Counted from the stretch's first letter, positions 30,289 through 40,858 are shown. The stretch is DNA of 64,000 bases from Martensiomyces pterosporus (GCA_025201845.1 MU603960.1:66088-130087); one strand, 5' to 3'. Notes: generated from the sequence alone by a model not told the origin. A program made the numbers and translations.

Positions 30289-32084
30289 CTAGGTAAACAA
30301 GTGGACAAGGGATTTCTTGACGATCCGCCTTTTGCACGCCTTGCACGCCTTCGACGCACCGGGGATGGCCTCGACACACGGGCTGCACAGGACATGGCCA
30401 CAGGTAGCCGCCCAGACGGGCTCCTTCTCGTACAGAGTCTGCTCGCAGGCGGTGCACACGATCTCCAGCGACTCCTCCGTCGGCGCGTCAGCCGCATCAG
30501 CCGCATCTCGGTAGTTGGCGTCGGGGACCTGTCTTGTGAACTCGCTGGTCGCTGCCAGCTCCTCTTGCCTTTTCGACAGCTTGAGCGGCGGCAGGGGCGA
30601 TATGGGCCGTGACGGCGGAACCGGCGTGTTCGCTTCAAGGAAGCTCAAGAGGTCGCCAATGTCCTCGCCCTGGAAGAAGTCGAACGGCGTGATTCCACCG
30701 CCCGGCCCCCTTTGGAAGTGGTGTGAGCGGAGAGCCGGATGGAACGGGAAGATAAAGGGGTTGCGCGTGGATCTGGTCCCAGCCACCGACGGCGTGCCAG
30801 CGCGGGTGTTCTGCCTTAGCTGCTCGCCGACAACTGCCACATCGTCGCCCAAGTCATTTCCCGCCGCAGCAAAGTCCTCCAGCCGCGGAATCAGCTGCTC
30901 CCTTGTAACTGGGTTGCCCGCCAGCCTGGTGTTCATGTAGAACCGCATAAGCATCTCGCTGCTGCGCCCAAAGAACGCGCGGTCGTCAATCGAGTACATC
31001 TCGTCCTCATCGCCGTCGCCGTATCCATCTGTTGAGTCGCCCCTTCCTCCCTCGTAACTGTCGCTCCGCTCGTCCTCATAATCGCTGTCCTCATAATCGT
31101 CTTCATCGACCACATCCAAATCAACGTCAGGACGGGGTCGCCGCGCCCACGCATGAAACTCGCTGACCTCGTCGTTAAATCGCGAATCGTCCACGCTCTC
31201 CACATCAATTGCGCCATCCGTGGTCTCTGTACCCAGAGTGGCAGCAAATGGAGACGAGCGGTGCGACAGCGGCTGTTGCGCTTGCTGTCGCGCCTGTTGT
31301 TGTGCCTGTTGTTGTGCCTGCTGCTGCTGCCGCTGCTGGCGGCCTTCTTCCTGCTGCTGCCTAATGCTGGCGATGTTTGCACGCGACCACTGCCTCCGTC
31401 GCTCATGTGGCAGTAGCGGAGTGGCGCGGATTGGCCGGTACACGCCGATCTCCACGGGCTCCTCGCCGGTGTGGGGCAGGGCGGTTGAGATGCCTGGAGC
31501 GCGGGCAAGGGGAGGCGGAACTCCTCGCCTGGGTCCGCTCCTCGCACCTACACCAAAAGTATACGCAAGAGGGCGCGCTGGATTAGCACGAAAAGCCCCA
31601 ATATACTGCGCAGCCCAGAGGATGCTCGACATGCTTCCCGCTGCAAAAAGCGGAGCCATTACAAATCGCAGCCCCGTGGTTTTCCTGCACGCAGCAAGAC
31701 AAAAAGCTCAAGCAGAGTGCTCGCAATCCACTGCTCAATATTGCATTTCGTCGGCTTACCTCGCCTGGTTCTGCGACTTGAGGTGCGCGTAAACAGCAGC
31801 TCCCGCAGCGTGCTTATTCTCTCTGGTCTAGGTGGCTCATTAGCCGAGCGTCTGTGAATGGGCGGTAAGACGTAGCCCCTGGGAAGCGGCCGCGTGCCTG
31901 GAATGTTTATTGCGCCAGTGTCCTCTTCGTCACTCGATATCGTAACCACATCGGCGGCAGCAGAAGCAGAAGCAGCAGCAGCAGCAGTGCTGCTCTCCTC
32001 ATTGCTGGCGGTGCTCATTGTAGCGGTGTTGCTTGTGTTGGCAGGTAGCTGGGGCGATTCTGTCAAATCGACTACTGTTCCCAT
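30289..32084 (-). CDS. RING-finger protein with SUMO-interacting motifs, two exons (STUbL candidate)
   Basis: A 558-residue probable E3 ubiquitin ligase. Exon 1 (32084-31760) and exon 2 (31640-30289) join in phase 1 across a 119-bp intron (CGAG|GTAAGC...TTTTTGCAG). The N terminus has two SUMO-interacting motifs: VVDLT at residues 4-8, and VVTIS at 46-50 followed by the acidic SDEED. A long disordered middle has a Gln-rich tract and many Asp/Glu. A C3HC4 RING ends the protein (Cys504, 507, 522, His524, Cys527, 530, 541, 544). SIMs plus a terminal RING is the layout of SUMO-targeted ubiquitin ligases such as fission yeast Rfp1 and Slx8. The function is inferred from this layout and the nuclear type of neighbour (Nse4). 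Confidence 0.75.
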
Positions 32085-32466
32085 GCCTAATTGCAAAGGC
32101 GGGAGGGACCAGGGGCGCAAAGCGGGAGGAATTGAAGTAGGAATGTGAGGAATGCAGAATAGGGTATTGACAAAGTACAGAGCAAGGACAAATGCGTGGG
32201 TGGTAGGGATACAGGAGTGCTGAATAGAGAAGGCAAAGGCGAGGCGAGCTTGAGCGCAGCACAGAGCGGAGGAGGCAAGAAAAAAAGCCTGGCTGGCACC
32301 CAAAGAAAAAAAACGGCCCACTCACACGCAGCCAGTCGCGTGGGCCCGAGGGAGATGGCTCGCTTGTTTGTCCTCTGCAACCAACAATAGATTCAAGATA
32401 AAACACAGTATGAAAGGCTGCCGTTTGCTGCCGCTCTGCATCTCGCTCCCATCCGTTGACTGATAA
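32085..32466. other. Intergenic region between RING and Nse4 genes
   Basis: 382 bp between two minus-strand genes. It holds the RING promoter and leader and the Nse4 3' UTR, and includes an A-rich block near 32281-32317. No gene is recognised. Confidence 0.5.
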
Positions 32467-33414
32467 TCACTTGAGCAGGACCTGTGATGAGACCTGGGAC
32501 AGCCCGTCAGCACCAATCTTCGACCGCCTCTGCGGGATGATGCACTCCGTGATGCCGTACACGTCGATAATCTCCTGCCAGGTAGACTGGTCCAGGCTAA
32601 AGATGAGCTGCTTCTTTGTCAGCCCCGACAGGTAGTCGCCCTGCTGCGGCGGCTCGCACGCCTCGATCATCGGCTGCCCGGACTCGTCGTCAATAAACGC
32701 CTTTCCATCGCGGATCAGGAACGACACATAGAAGATGTTCTCCACCGACTGCGCAAACGACTGGGGGTTGATTACCAGCTGGAACAGGTTGATCGGTCCC
32801 ACCTTGGTCAGGATCCTATGGACCTTTTGCACGAGCTTGGTGGTCTGGTTTTCCTGCTTCTTCACATCGCTCTCGCCCATCGTCTCGATCTGCGCCTCCT
32901 GCTGCCGCCCCGCTTTGCCTACATCGGCTCTTCTGCGGCCCTCCGTGTTCCTCTTGCGCTCCTTCACCTCGGTCATTAGCGGCCCGTAGATGTATGAAAA
33001 GCGCGGTGCACGTCTGCTGAATCTCGAGGCAATGCTGCCGATGGCCGCCCAGTCGGGCTTTGCCCCGCTCATCTGCTGCTCGTCAGCATTGCCTGTGCCC
33101 GCATACAGGATGTCGCGCAGCTTTTCGATGTATTCCAAGGAGTCAAATGCTGCGCTGTCGATGCGCATGTGGTGGGCTCTCTGTGCGCTGATGTCGGCCG
33201 AGAGCACCAGAAACCGCGAGTCCAGAACGCCCTCGTCTGTGGTGGTTACTTGGTTGAACAGGGTGTTGGCTCGCTCGAGGTCCTCCAACAAGAGGGAGCT
33301 GCTTCCGGTGAGGTACTCCTTCTTGCGGGCGGCTGCGTCCGAGAGCAGGCTCCGGTAGTCATAGCGCAGCTGCCGTCTGTCGCTGGGTCCCTGCTCGTCG
33401 TTTCCTGGATCCAT
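32467..33414 (-). CDS. NSE4: Nse4, kleisin subunit of the SMC5/6 complex
   Basis: About 315 residues. Nse4 bridges the Smc5 and Smc6 heads in the complex that resolves recombination intermediates and carries the Nse2 SUMO ligase. The N-terminal region RRQLRYDYRSLLSDAAARKK and the following SLLLEDLERANTLFNQV are the Nse4 N-terminal helices. The C-terminal winged-helix domain is clear: KVGPINLFQLVINPQSFAQ, SVENIFYVSFLIRDGKAFI and KKQLIFSLDQSTWQEI. The start MDPGNDEQGPSDRRQ at 33414 is preferred; an in-frame ATG at 33474 would add 20 residues (MSRQAATNALALP). The gene diverges from the Ypi1-like gene. Confidence 0.9.
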   Translation of the reverse strand: MDPGNDEQGPSDRRQLRYDYRSLLSDAAARKKEYLTGSSSLLLEDLERANTLFNQVTTTDEGVLDSRFLVLSADISAQRAHHMRIDSAAFDSLEYIEKLRDILYAGTGNADEQQMSGAKPDWAAIGSIASRFSRRAPRFSYIYGPLMTEVKERKRNTEGRRRADVGKAGRQQEAQIETMGESDVKKQENQTTKLVQKVHRILTKVGPINLFQLVINPQSFAQSVENIFYVSFLIRDGKAFIDDESGQPMIEACEPPQQGDYLSGLTKKQLIFSLDQSTWQEIIDVYGITECIIPQRRSKIGADGLSQVSSQVLLK

Positions 33415-33712
33415 TGCTGCGGGCTGTGTAAAATGAGGCAAAGCAAGCGCATTTGTAGCAGCCTGGCGAGACATGAACAAGCGGGTGACCACCGCAGCAT
33501 CCAGCCAACCCAACGCGAAATATGCGACGAGAAACGTGACCCCAAAGCAGCCCCTTTTCCACGCAGCAAGCCCTCTGGAACGCCAAGTGGAAAAGCTACC
33601 TCTTCTTCCACATTCAGCCTTGTCCTAGTTATTTATTTTTTAATTCCACCTGTACATAGATAGCTCCACTCCACCTCGGCCGCAAACCACATTTTTCTCT
33701 CTTTAATCAGCA
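33415..33712. promoter_or_regulatory. Shared divergent promoter, Nse4 and Ypi1-like genes
   Basis: The 298 bp between diverging ATGs hold both promoters. The Ypi1 side is AT-rich (TAGTTATTTATTTTTTAATTCC) shortly before its ATG. No strict TATA box is seen. Confidence 0.5.
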
Positions 33713-34249
33713 ATGGCGCCAGTAGCTAATGCGCTTCCTTCGGGGCCTTCAGCGCCTGCCACAGACAGCGGCCCAGCAGCAGCAGAGCCCTTGGCGCCGG
33801 CCAACGGTGCATCCTCGGGCTCCAGCAGCCCCATGGCATACGCATCTAGCGGGCTGCAAACACGGCTGCGCGGCCAAAACGGAGGAGCAGCCAGCATAGC
33901 AAGCCATGGATCGCGCACCATGGTCGTGACATCAGGATCCGAGGAGCAGACTCCCCCACGGGAACCCAGTGGCACGCTGTACCTGCGCGGAGACCAGCCC
34001 AGGAACAGAGCGCGTGTGCAGTGGAGCGAGGATACGGTGGACAACGAGCACATGAATCGGAAGAAATCAAAGGTGTGCTGCATATTTCGCAAGCAGCGCA
34101 TGTTTGGAGAGTCGGACTCTGAGAGCGACTCGGATTGCGGCTCGTGCTCGGACAGCGACAGCCCCAATGAGTATGAGCGGATGCCGGATTACAGCAGGCA
34201 GAGCAAGGCGAGGAAGGGCAAGGGGCGCCACGAGCACTGCAGTCACTAA
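33713..34249 (+). CDS. YPI1: Type 1 phosphatase regulator Ypi1/PPP1R11-like
   Basis: A 178-residue, largely disordered protein. Its core is the Inhibitor-3 signature: TLYLRGDQ, then [20 protein letters not shown] and [24 protein letters not shown] is the RVxF-type docking motif for the PP1 catalytic subunit. The Cys pair and basic-acidic C terminus ([15 protein letters not shown]) are also typical. In yeast Ypi1 controls Glc7 activity and nuclear localisation. The N-terminal 75 residues are an Ala/Ser/Pro-rich extension. ATG 33713 ([11 protein letters not shown]) is the only sensible start. Confidence 0.9.
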   Translation: MAPVANALPSGPSAPATDSGPAAAEPLAPANGASSGSSSPMAYASSGLQTRLRGQNGGAASIASHGSRTMVVTSGSEEQTPPREPSGTLYLRGDQPRNRARVQWSEDTVDNEHMNRKKSKVCCIFRKQRMFGESDSESDSDCGSCSDSDSPNEYERMPDYSRQSKARKGKGRHEHCSH

Positions 34250-35477
34250 GGAAGGCAGGCGCACATATGCAGTTTATTTGGTATCTTCACATTCTAGAAT
34301 AGAGCATATAGCACGATCCTTTTCCATGCAGCATCGCCATTGTAGACGCCAGGCGCTGGCGTGTGCTGCATCCAGTGTGCGGAAGAGCGCAGGGGCAGCG
34401 TTGCACACGGCCAGCAGGAGCGGATGAGGGCCATGGGACAAGAGGAGAGCGCACAGAGCGGAGCGGATACACAAGATGTCAGGCTGCCTGTCACCCCCTG
34501 CGTGTGCATGGCTGGCTGCATTCTCCTTCTCGTCTGTGTGGGAGCTGAGGGCAGTAGAAAAGGGGCCGGGAGGAAGGAGGGAGGCGCTGCCGTCACTTGC
34601 AGCAATTGGACAGCGTGCCTCCAAGTCGCTGAGCTGGGTGCTCTCTAATAGCAAACAGCCCACGGCGCCTACTGCTTCTCCAAGCCCTCTTCATCTCTCC
34701 TTGCCTCAATGCTATATTATTTTTCCATCTTCGTACGGCCCGCCCCTTTGCACACGCCTAGATATCTCGTGTCACTAAAGCCGTCGCGCCCCTGCACGCA
34801 GCACCAGCAAAAGTCTTTGACGACGCGCTGGCCACGCACACCATATAGTGCCAGGAAAACAGGTGCGCTGTTTACTATAGAGCACGCCTGCTAGCAAACA
34901 GCGCAGGAAACTGGGGTGCACTATTGATCTCGCGTTCCATAGCACAAGACTGCCCAAACCAACGCAGACACCCAGTCCATAGACTCTGCTCAGCAGCCAC
35001 AGCCCAGCGCGTAACCCGCACCACATGGCTACCGCGCACCTGAAGAAAAGGTAAACACCCGATGCCCGTGCACCTCTCGCCAGGAAAGCATAGGCCGCGA
35101 AAATCAATGCATGGAGGGGCTCCTACGCGGTCTTCCTGGTCCAGTATATGCAGAATATCCACCATCGCTCCCATGCACTCATCCCGCGCTGCCGGCCCTC
35201 CTCTCTCTTTCTCTCCTCGTCTCCCTCGCAAACCGCGCACTTGCTTATTTTCCACTTCACTTTCAGCTTTGCCACGCAAGCACATCGGCTTCCCCATTGT
35301 TTCTGCACCGTCTCCTTGCTTCTGTCGCCGCCATTGTGAACAGCTCGAAGCCACCCCTTGAACAGCACAGGCCGTGTGGAGATTCGTGTATCTCCTTGCA
35401 TATCGCTCTTGGGCCTGTCCTCTCTCCCTCTCTCTCCACCTGACTAACGCTCATACACGTAAACGCGGTTTTAAATC
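34250..35477. other. 1.2-kb intergenic region before the TBC gene
   Basis: No gene is recognised. From about 35190 to 35450 the plus strand is pyrimidine-rich (CTCTCCCTCTCTCTCC), a common leader feature here, probably the TBC promoter and 5' UTR. Minus-strand frames at 34274-34663 and 34875-35354 look like chance. Confidence 0.5.
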
Positions 35478-38400
35478 ATGGCTCGTAGGCTTGCCGAGTT
35501 CAGCGAGGTGCTGTTCAGCGACACACGCCCCGCCATCGATCTCCGGCAGCTGGCCAGCCTCTGCTTCCGCGGCATACCCGACGTAGGCGGGCTGCGCTCT
35601 TTGTGCTGGCAGCTCCTGCTCGGATACCTGCCGCCAGACCGCCGTAAGTGGCCCGCGGTACTCAAAGCCCGGCGCCAGTCGTACTTCGATCTCGTCAGCG
35701 ACTTTGCGCGCAACCCGCGTCGACCAAGCAAGGCGGAAAGCACAGAACGAGGACATGGACAGGGGAAGCAGCACTTGTTGGAGCAGATACGTGCGGATAT
35801 CAACAGAACCATGCCCGACATTGCTCTCTTCCACACACCCATATACCAAGAAGAGGCGGATGACTCGCGGTGCGGCACAAACGTCAGCGAGTCGACAGCC
35901 ACTAGCACCGAATCCGTGGACACCACAGCAACGCTTCTGGCCGTGCCTCTGAAGCGCATATCAGTGTCAACACCGCCTTCCCGCACAGACGCCACAAGCC
36001 AGGGCGGCTCTAGCTCGTTTCCGTGGCAAGTCGGGCAGCTGCAAAGGTCGCTGAGCGAGAAGATATCGGCTGCACTGGGCAGCCCCGCACAGCTAGGCGA
36101 TAAGCTGCCCCAGCCAATCCATGATGCAGGCTGCAATCAGCACAAAAACGACCACGAGATTGTTGCAGACGCGAGCGGCACTGCAGCCAAGCAGGCCGAT
36201 GCTGCCCCAGCTGCAAAAGGAGAGAACGGCTGGCTCATGGACCAGCCCCAGACCCACGCAGAGGCACTGGCACGCATCCTGTTCGTCCATGCGCAGTTCA
36301 ACCGCGGCGTCGGGTACGCGCAGGGAATGAACGAGATCCTGGCGCCCATATACTACGTCCTGGCTAGCTGCCAGCCCGCAGTTCCCGGGTACTCGCATGA
36401 CGATTGCGAGGCAGACTCGTTCCATATGTTTATCTTGGCTTTGCGCGGCGTGCATCTGGACATGTTTATTTCAGCCATGGACAGCACATCCAGCAGCGCT
36501 GCTTCTCACGAAGGCCGCACCTGCTGCAACGCTGGTGCGCAGCCGCTGCCTACTGCGAAGGCGCATAAACTGCGGAGGATACACCCACATCCAGGGCACG
36601 AAAACGCGGCCCTGGAGATAGCCCAGCACGGCATGCTCATCTCCCCCTTGATGGCGAGCGGCGCTTTGGGGGCTACATCTTCGTGCATTGTGCCTGCCCC
36701 AGAAACTGCTGGCGCCATTGCTCGGCTATCAGCACCAACACGGTCGACCTCGCAATCGCCCGATGTCTCTGCGCTGACGGCCGGAGAAATAGGCGGGTTG
36801 CAGCACATCCTCAAGTACTGGTGGTGCAACTACGTGCGCCTGGCCGACCGCCAGCTGTGGATGCGCATGGATGGCCTGGGCATCCAGCCCGAGCATTTCG
36901 CACTGCGCTGGCTGCTCGTCTGGGGCGCGCGCGAGTTCTCCTTGCCCGACGTTCTGTTGCTCTGGGATGCGCTGATGGCTAACCGCGCACGCCTTGCCAC
37001 TGCACACACACCAGCAGACAGCTCCAGCAAGGACCACGATCGTCTGCTGGCCCGAGACATTGCGCGTGGCTTGCAGGCAGCCTGCGAAGGAGACAGCCGG
37101 ATCATCAAGCCGGGCCAATTCAGATCCATCAAGGTAGACGTGGGCAAGCTGGCTTGCGACATACGCATTGCGCAGGGCATCTCTGGCGACGACGACGATG
37201 CCAGCCAGCTGGGGCTCCTGTTTGACTTTTTTGCGGCAGTGCTCCTGGCGATGAAGCCACAGATCATGGATGCGTCGTTCGAGGAGTGCATTGCCCTACT
37301 GCAGTGCCTGCCGCGGCACATCAAGGAGCTCGAGATGTTCAGCTTGATTAGCAGCACGCTACGCATTCGCCAGCGCCGTGCGTGTGGCAGGGCAATAAGG
37401 GCGTGCCGCAATGTGCTTGCCGCTGCGGATCCAAGGAAGCGCGATTCGTCAGCAGCCAGAATTGCTCCGCTGTTTGCCTCGCTGTCGCCACCCGTTTCCC
37501 CGGCGAGCAGCACGCGTAGTGGCCACCGTGCTGGCGGCCCTGAAGAAGGCGGCGAAGGTGTGCGGGCACAGGGGCAGCAATCGCTAGTGGACACGCCGGC
37601 TGCAAAGGTGTCGAGGTTCTTTGGTCAGCTGACAGGAAAACTACGCTTGGCCACGCCACCGGTGAGTCCAACTGACAGACAGTCGCTGCCGCCGGCCTTG
37701 TTTGGCCCACGATCGGTGGCAGATAACCCTGCTGAGGCGTGCGCAGCATCGCCTCTGTCTCCCCTAAATGCATCGGCATCTGCGCCTGATTGCCTGCTGC
37801 TTGCAGTTCCACGCCTGCAGGAGTCGCAGCAGCAGCAGCAGCAGCAGCAGAAGGCCAAGGGAGCCGCCAACGGGCCACGCAGATTGGGGATATTCGAGGT
37901 TATCGACTATTCGGACCACACGCGGACTGCTGTTATTCGCCAGCTAGGCGAATGCGACGCCTTGTCTCCGTCGCTGGTGGACACAGGAACGCTGGAAAGC
38001 GCTGGCAAACGCGACATTTGGGTGAGAGTAGAGCCCACAGAACCTGAAGCAGCGAACGCACAAGGCGATGGCGCTGCCCAGGCAGAGGATCGGCTGCAAA
38101 AGCCCTCAGCAGCAGCAGCAGCACCGTCGCAAGGCAATGGCGGGTCGGTTGTGCCTCCGCAGATCCACCCCGTGCCGCACAGGGAGCCGCACACAGCAAA
38201 GCACCACCACAGCCACATGATGCTGCCCAGCTTCAGCAAGAGTGTTTCGGCACCCCGACCACTGTTGGTTTCGCCGCACTCGCTGGCGCTGCCCAGTCTT
38301 GGCAGATCAGCCACTGAACCGGGCCGTCTTGTGGGCGCAGGACGTCGCAAGACATCGGACGGCGGCAGCAGCAGCAGCACGATCGTCGACGGCAAGGAGG

Positions 38401-38492
38401 CGTTCTGGTGGAAGAGCATTCCTGCGTCGCCGCATGCCAGACTACGGCCGCTGAACATTGAACTGTGCGACTACGACAGCGACAGCGAGTGA
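35478..38492 (+). CDS. TBC-domain Rab GTPase-activating protein, TBC1D13-like
   Basis: A 1004-residue intronless gene. TBC proteins stimulate GTP hydrolysis by Rab GTPases in membrane traffic. The arginine finger is in FRGIPDVGGLRSLCWQLLLG (Arg40) and the glutamine finger in NRGVGYAQGMNEILAPIYYV (Gln282). Between them sits a long disordered insert (residues about 90-240). Later conserved blocks are HILKYWWCNYVRLADRQLWM-like, LRWLLVWGAREFSLPDVLLL and LLDFFAAVLLAMK-like. The first block directly at the N terminus and the order of motifs fit TBC1D13. The C-terminal 450 residues are low-complexity, with a Gln run at 37828-37851, and end LNIELCDYDSDSE. The Rab partner is unknown. Confidence 0.88.
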   Translation: MARRLAEFSEVLFSDTRPAIDLRQLASLCFRGIPDVGGLRSLCWQLLLGYLPPDRRKWPAVLKARRQSYFDLVSDFARNPRRPSKAESTERGHGQGKQHLLEQIRADINRTMPDIALFHTPIYQEEADDSRCGTNVSESTATSTESVDTTATLLAVPLKRISVSTPPSRTDATSQGGSSSFPWQVGQLQRSLSEKISAALGSPAQLGDKLPQPIHDAGCNQHKNDHEIVADASGTAAKQADAAPAAKGENGWLMDQPQTHAEALARILFVHAQFNRGVGYAQGMNEILAPIYYVLASCQPAVPGYSHDDCEADSFHMFILALRGVHLDMFISAMDSTSSSAASHEGRTCCNAGAQPLPTAKAHKLRRIHPHPGHENAALEIAQHGMLISPLMASGALGATSSCIVPAPETAGAIARLSAPTRSTSQSPDVSALTAGEIGGLQHILKYWWCNYVRLADRQLWMRMDGLGIQPEHFALRWLLVWGAREFSLPDVLLLWDALMANRARLATAHTPADSSSKDHDRLLARDIARGLQAACEGDSRIIKPGQFRSIKVDVGKLACDIRIAQGISGDDDDASQLGLLFDFFAAVLLAMKPQIMDASFEECIALLQCLPRHIKELEMFSLISSTLRIRQRRACGRAIRACRNVLAAADPRKRDSSAARIAPLFASLSPPVSPASSTRSGHRAGGPEEGGEGVRAQGQQSLVDTPAAKVSRFFGQLTGKLRLATPPVSPTDRQSLPPALFGPRSVADNPAEACAASPLSPLNASASAPDCLLLAVPRLQESQQQQQQQQKAKGAANGPRRLGIFEVIDYSDHTRTAVIRQLGECDALSPSLVDTGTLESAGKRDIWVRVEPTEPEAANAQGDGAAQAEDRLQKPSAAAAAPSQGNGGSVVPPQIHPVPHREPHTAKHHHSHMMLPSFSKSVSAPRPLLVSPHSLALPSLGRSATEPGRLVGAGRRKTSDGGSSSSTIVDGKEAFWWKSIPASPHARLRPLNIELCDYDSDSE
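37828..37852 (+). repeat. CAG trinucleotide tract (poly-Gln) in the TBC gene
   Basis: About eight consecutive CAG codons in frame, in a disordered part of the C-terminal extension. Likely to vary in length. Confidence 0.8.
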
Positions 38493-38806
38493 GAGGAATT
38501 CCCTCTGGCTCAGCAATGGCGCCACGTCGCTCTCGACTGGCGCCACTGAAAACGGGGCTGGGATGCCTTGGCTCATCCCAAAAGCCAATGGCAGCTGTGA
38601 CTCAGCTTGGTGTAGAAGGGGCGCCTTGTCGCCTGCAGCTGGGCCTTTTTCTTCTTTCATGTCTCTAGTATTTCTTATCTGCCTACTCTGTACTATATAC
38701 CGCTTATTCACAAAGCCAGTGAGACAGCGCAGTGTCGTCTCTCCCCAAGCACACACGCAGCGCATTCCCAGAATCCCTCTTCTCGCGACTTCGACATGAC
38801 GCAGAA
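38493..38806. other. Intergenic region with uORF before the F-box/ankyrin gene
   Basis: 314 bp between two plus-strand genes. The last 11 bp carry a four-codon upstream frame whose stop overlaps the main ATG. No other feature is seen. Confidence 0.5.
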
Positions 38807-38810
38807 ATGA
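38796..38810 (+). promoter_or_regulatory. Four-codon uORF overlapping the main start
   Basis: ATG ACG CAG AAA TGA ends inside the main ATG (ATGA overlap at 38807-38810). A ribosome finishing the uORF stands exactly on the main start, an arrangement that could tie translation to re-initiation. Whether the mRNA includes it depends on the unmapped cap site. Confidence 0.45.
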
Positions 38811-40858
38811 GGACAGAAACAACAGCCACGACACATAGCGCTGCCAGCTACCTCCCTAGCTCTACTGCAGCAGATAGCGGGACAGTAATGGACGCAGAGG
38901 CCGAAGAGCAAGCACCAGCCAGGAGGGACCCAATGGTATTGGACAGAGTGCTGCCGCAAGAGATCCTTGGCCTGATATTCGTCTTCGCGCAATGGCCGTC
39001 GCTGGCGCTGGTGTCCCGTGCATTCCACGCAGTGTCCAGGTCAAAGGCAGTGCGGGCGCACTACTACCTGCAAGAGTTTGGCAGGCACCGGGTGCTTGAC
39101 GGCAAGCTGGGGCTGGCAGGGCGGCGGCCACAGCTGATTCGCCAGGACCTGGTGCTGATGCTTCTTAACCTGGGAGCCGACCCACGCGCCGACGAACAGT
39201 GGATCTTCCGCCATGCATGCGCAAAGGGGTGGGTGACGATTGTTCGCAAGGTCCTGCGAATGTGCCTGTACGATGTGCCCGCAGAACAAGGCGTGGGTGC
39301 GCGGAAGGTCCTGGGCGAGGTACCACAGGTGCAGCTCAGCGGCGGATACGACAGTGGCCATGGGAGCGACGCAATCGGAGAGAGCTCGTCCCTGGATAAC
39401 TGGCGCGGGGTCAGGCAGCATGCAGCGCAGGCAGGGGCGCCAACAAATGCACAGGCCACCGTGCATGGCAGCGGCGCCGCTCCAATGGGCGACACACCAC
39501 CGGCAGTGCGTGCACGTCAGGGAGGCAGGCAGCCAAGCAGGACGCTGCTTATCGATGTGCATGCCGAGGAGAACGAGGCATTGCGGATTGCAGCCGGGCT
39601 GGGGCACACGGCGGTTGTCCGTGCGCTGATAGAGGGCGGCGCGGACGTCAATGCCATGCACAGCGAGCCCCTGGTTCTGGCAGCCAGCAACTGCCAGCTC
39701 GAGACAGCGAAGCTCCTGATAGCCAGCGGCGCCAGCGCTGTGGAGGACCACTCGCGCGCGCTTAGATCGGCCGTGCTGGTGGGCGACTCGAACATCGAGT
39801 GCGTGCTGGCGCTGCTGGATGGCGGCGCTGTGGTGCAGGCGATGGACGACAGCTGCCTGCTTGCAGCCTGCTACAAGGGCGACGGCGAGTTCCCGCCGCC
39901 GCCGCCGCTGTCGTCGTATTTTGGCGGCAGGGCAGCAGCCAGTGGCGCCGGGGCAATGTCGCGGATCGAGCTTTTGAAGTACTCGTATGCAGGCGTCCCC
40001 AGCCACGGGTCCCTGTACAACACGCCGGCAATTAGGAGCGGGATGCCCGGCGCGTCCTCCCCGTCGCTGCAGATGAGGCGGCAGCCGAGGCGATACCGCA
40101 ACATGGCGCAGACAATGGCTGGCTTCTCAGGCTCGCCCCCTGAGCACACCCGCGCGGACCCGCCGCCCCCGCCTCAGACGGTCTGCTCATCGGCAACATC
40201 GATGACGCCTGGCGCGGCCGCTGTGCAGACGCCGGCGCAGCAGCCACCGACGCAAGGCCGCGTGAACTTGGACGACGTGCTGCCCGGCAATCCGGCCGCG
40301 GCAGCTTCGGCCGTACGCGATGCAGGCCATTCGCCACCGCCAACCACGCACATCGGGCTGGTGCGGCTGCTGCTCGCACGCGGCGCCAACGTCAATGCAC
40401 GCAACGGGCGGCCCGCCATCTACGCGTGCTCCCGCGGATCCGTCAGGACTGCAGCCATCCTGCTGGCGTACGGCGCAGACGTGCACGTGCAGAACGAGGA
40501 GCCGCTGCGAGAAGCTGCGGCGCGCGGCCACCTCGAGATCATCCGGCTCCTGCTCAGCGCCGGATCTGACATCCACGTGGACAACGAAGCGCCGCTGAGA
40601 AATGCAGCTCGCGGCGGGCACTTGCCAGCAGTGCGCGAGCTGATTGCACAGGGAGCCGTGACCGGCGGCCGCGGCGGCACGCAGGCGCTGTGTGCAGCGG
40701 CGCGTGCGGGGTGGATTGAGGTCGTCAAGGAGCTTATTTGCGCGGGCGCCGATGCGCAGGACGAGGAGTTCAGGGCTTGCGCCGCCAAATCGCGCGCGCT
40801 GCGAAGGGCGCTAGGAATGGGAGAGCCGTTTAGCAGTAGCCCGTTTGGCTTCATATGA
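38807..40858 (+). CDS. F-box-like ankyrin-repeat protein
   Basis: A 683-residue protein. After a Thr/Ser-rich N terminus an F-box-like helix set appears near residues 45-85 (LDRVLPQEILGLIFVFAQWP, then SLALVSRAFHAVSRSKAVRA). F-boxes bind Skp1 in SCF ubiquitin ligases. Two clusters of ankyrin repeats follow: one around 39550-39890 (NEALRIAAGLGHTAVVRALI, then EPLVLAASNCQLETAKLLI) and one around 40350-40770 (EPLREAAARGHLEIIRLLL, then APLRNAARGGHLPAVRELI). A Pro-rich disordered linker separates them. The repeats would recruit the substrate. The start is ATG 38807, because the frame opens upstream only from a GTG. The target is unknown. Many alternating-frame ORFs here are shadows. Confidence 0.8.
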   Translation: MRTETTATTHSAASYLPSSTAADSGTVMDAEAEEQAPARRDPMVLDRVLPQEILGLIFVFAQWPSLALVSRAFHAVSRSKAVRAHYYLQEFGRHRVLDGKLGLAGRRPQLIRQDLVLMLLNLGADPRADEQWIFRHACAKGWVTIVRKVLRMCLYDVPAEQGVGARKVLGEVPQVQLSGGYDSGHGSDAIGESSSLDNWRGVRQHAAQAGAPTNAQATVHGSGAAPMGDTPPAVRARQGGRQPSRTLLIDVHAEENEALRIAAGLGHTAVVRALIEGGADVNAMHSEPLVLAASNCQLETAKLLIASGASAVEDHSRALRSAVLVGDSNIECVLALLDGGAVVQAMDDSCLLAACYKGDGEFPPPPPLSSYFGGRAAASGAGAMSRIELLKYSYAGVPSHGSLYNTPAIRSGMPGASSPSLQMRRQPRRYRNMAQTMAGFSGSPPEHTRADPPPPPQTVCSSATSMTPGAAAVQTPAQQPPTQGRVNLDDVLPGNPAAAASAVRDAGHSPPPTTHIGLVRLLLARGANVNARNGRPAIYACSRGSVRTAAILLAYGADVHVQNEEPLREAAARGHLEIIRLLLSAGSDIHVDNEAPLRNAARGGHLPAVRELIAQGAVTGGRGGTQALCAAARAGWIEVVKELICAGADAQDEEFRACAAKSRALRRALGMGEPFSSSPFGFI

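Noticed and set aside
34875..35354. 159-codon minus-strand frame
   Set aside because: It lies over the purine/pyrimidine-biased leader of the TBC gene, with chance-like composition.
39041..40006. 321-codon minus-strand frame
   Set aside because: Antisense to the F-box/ankyrin gene, His/Cys-rich and without a family.
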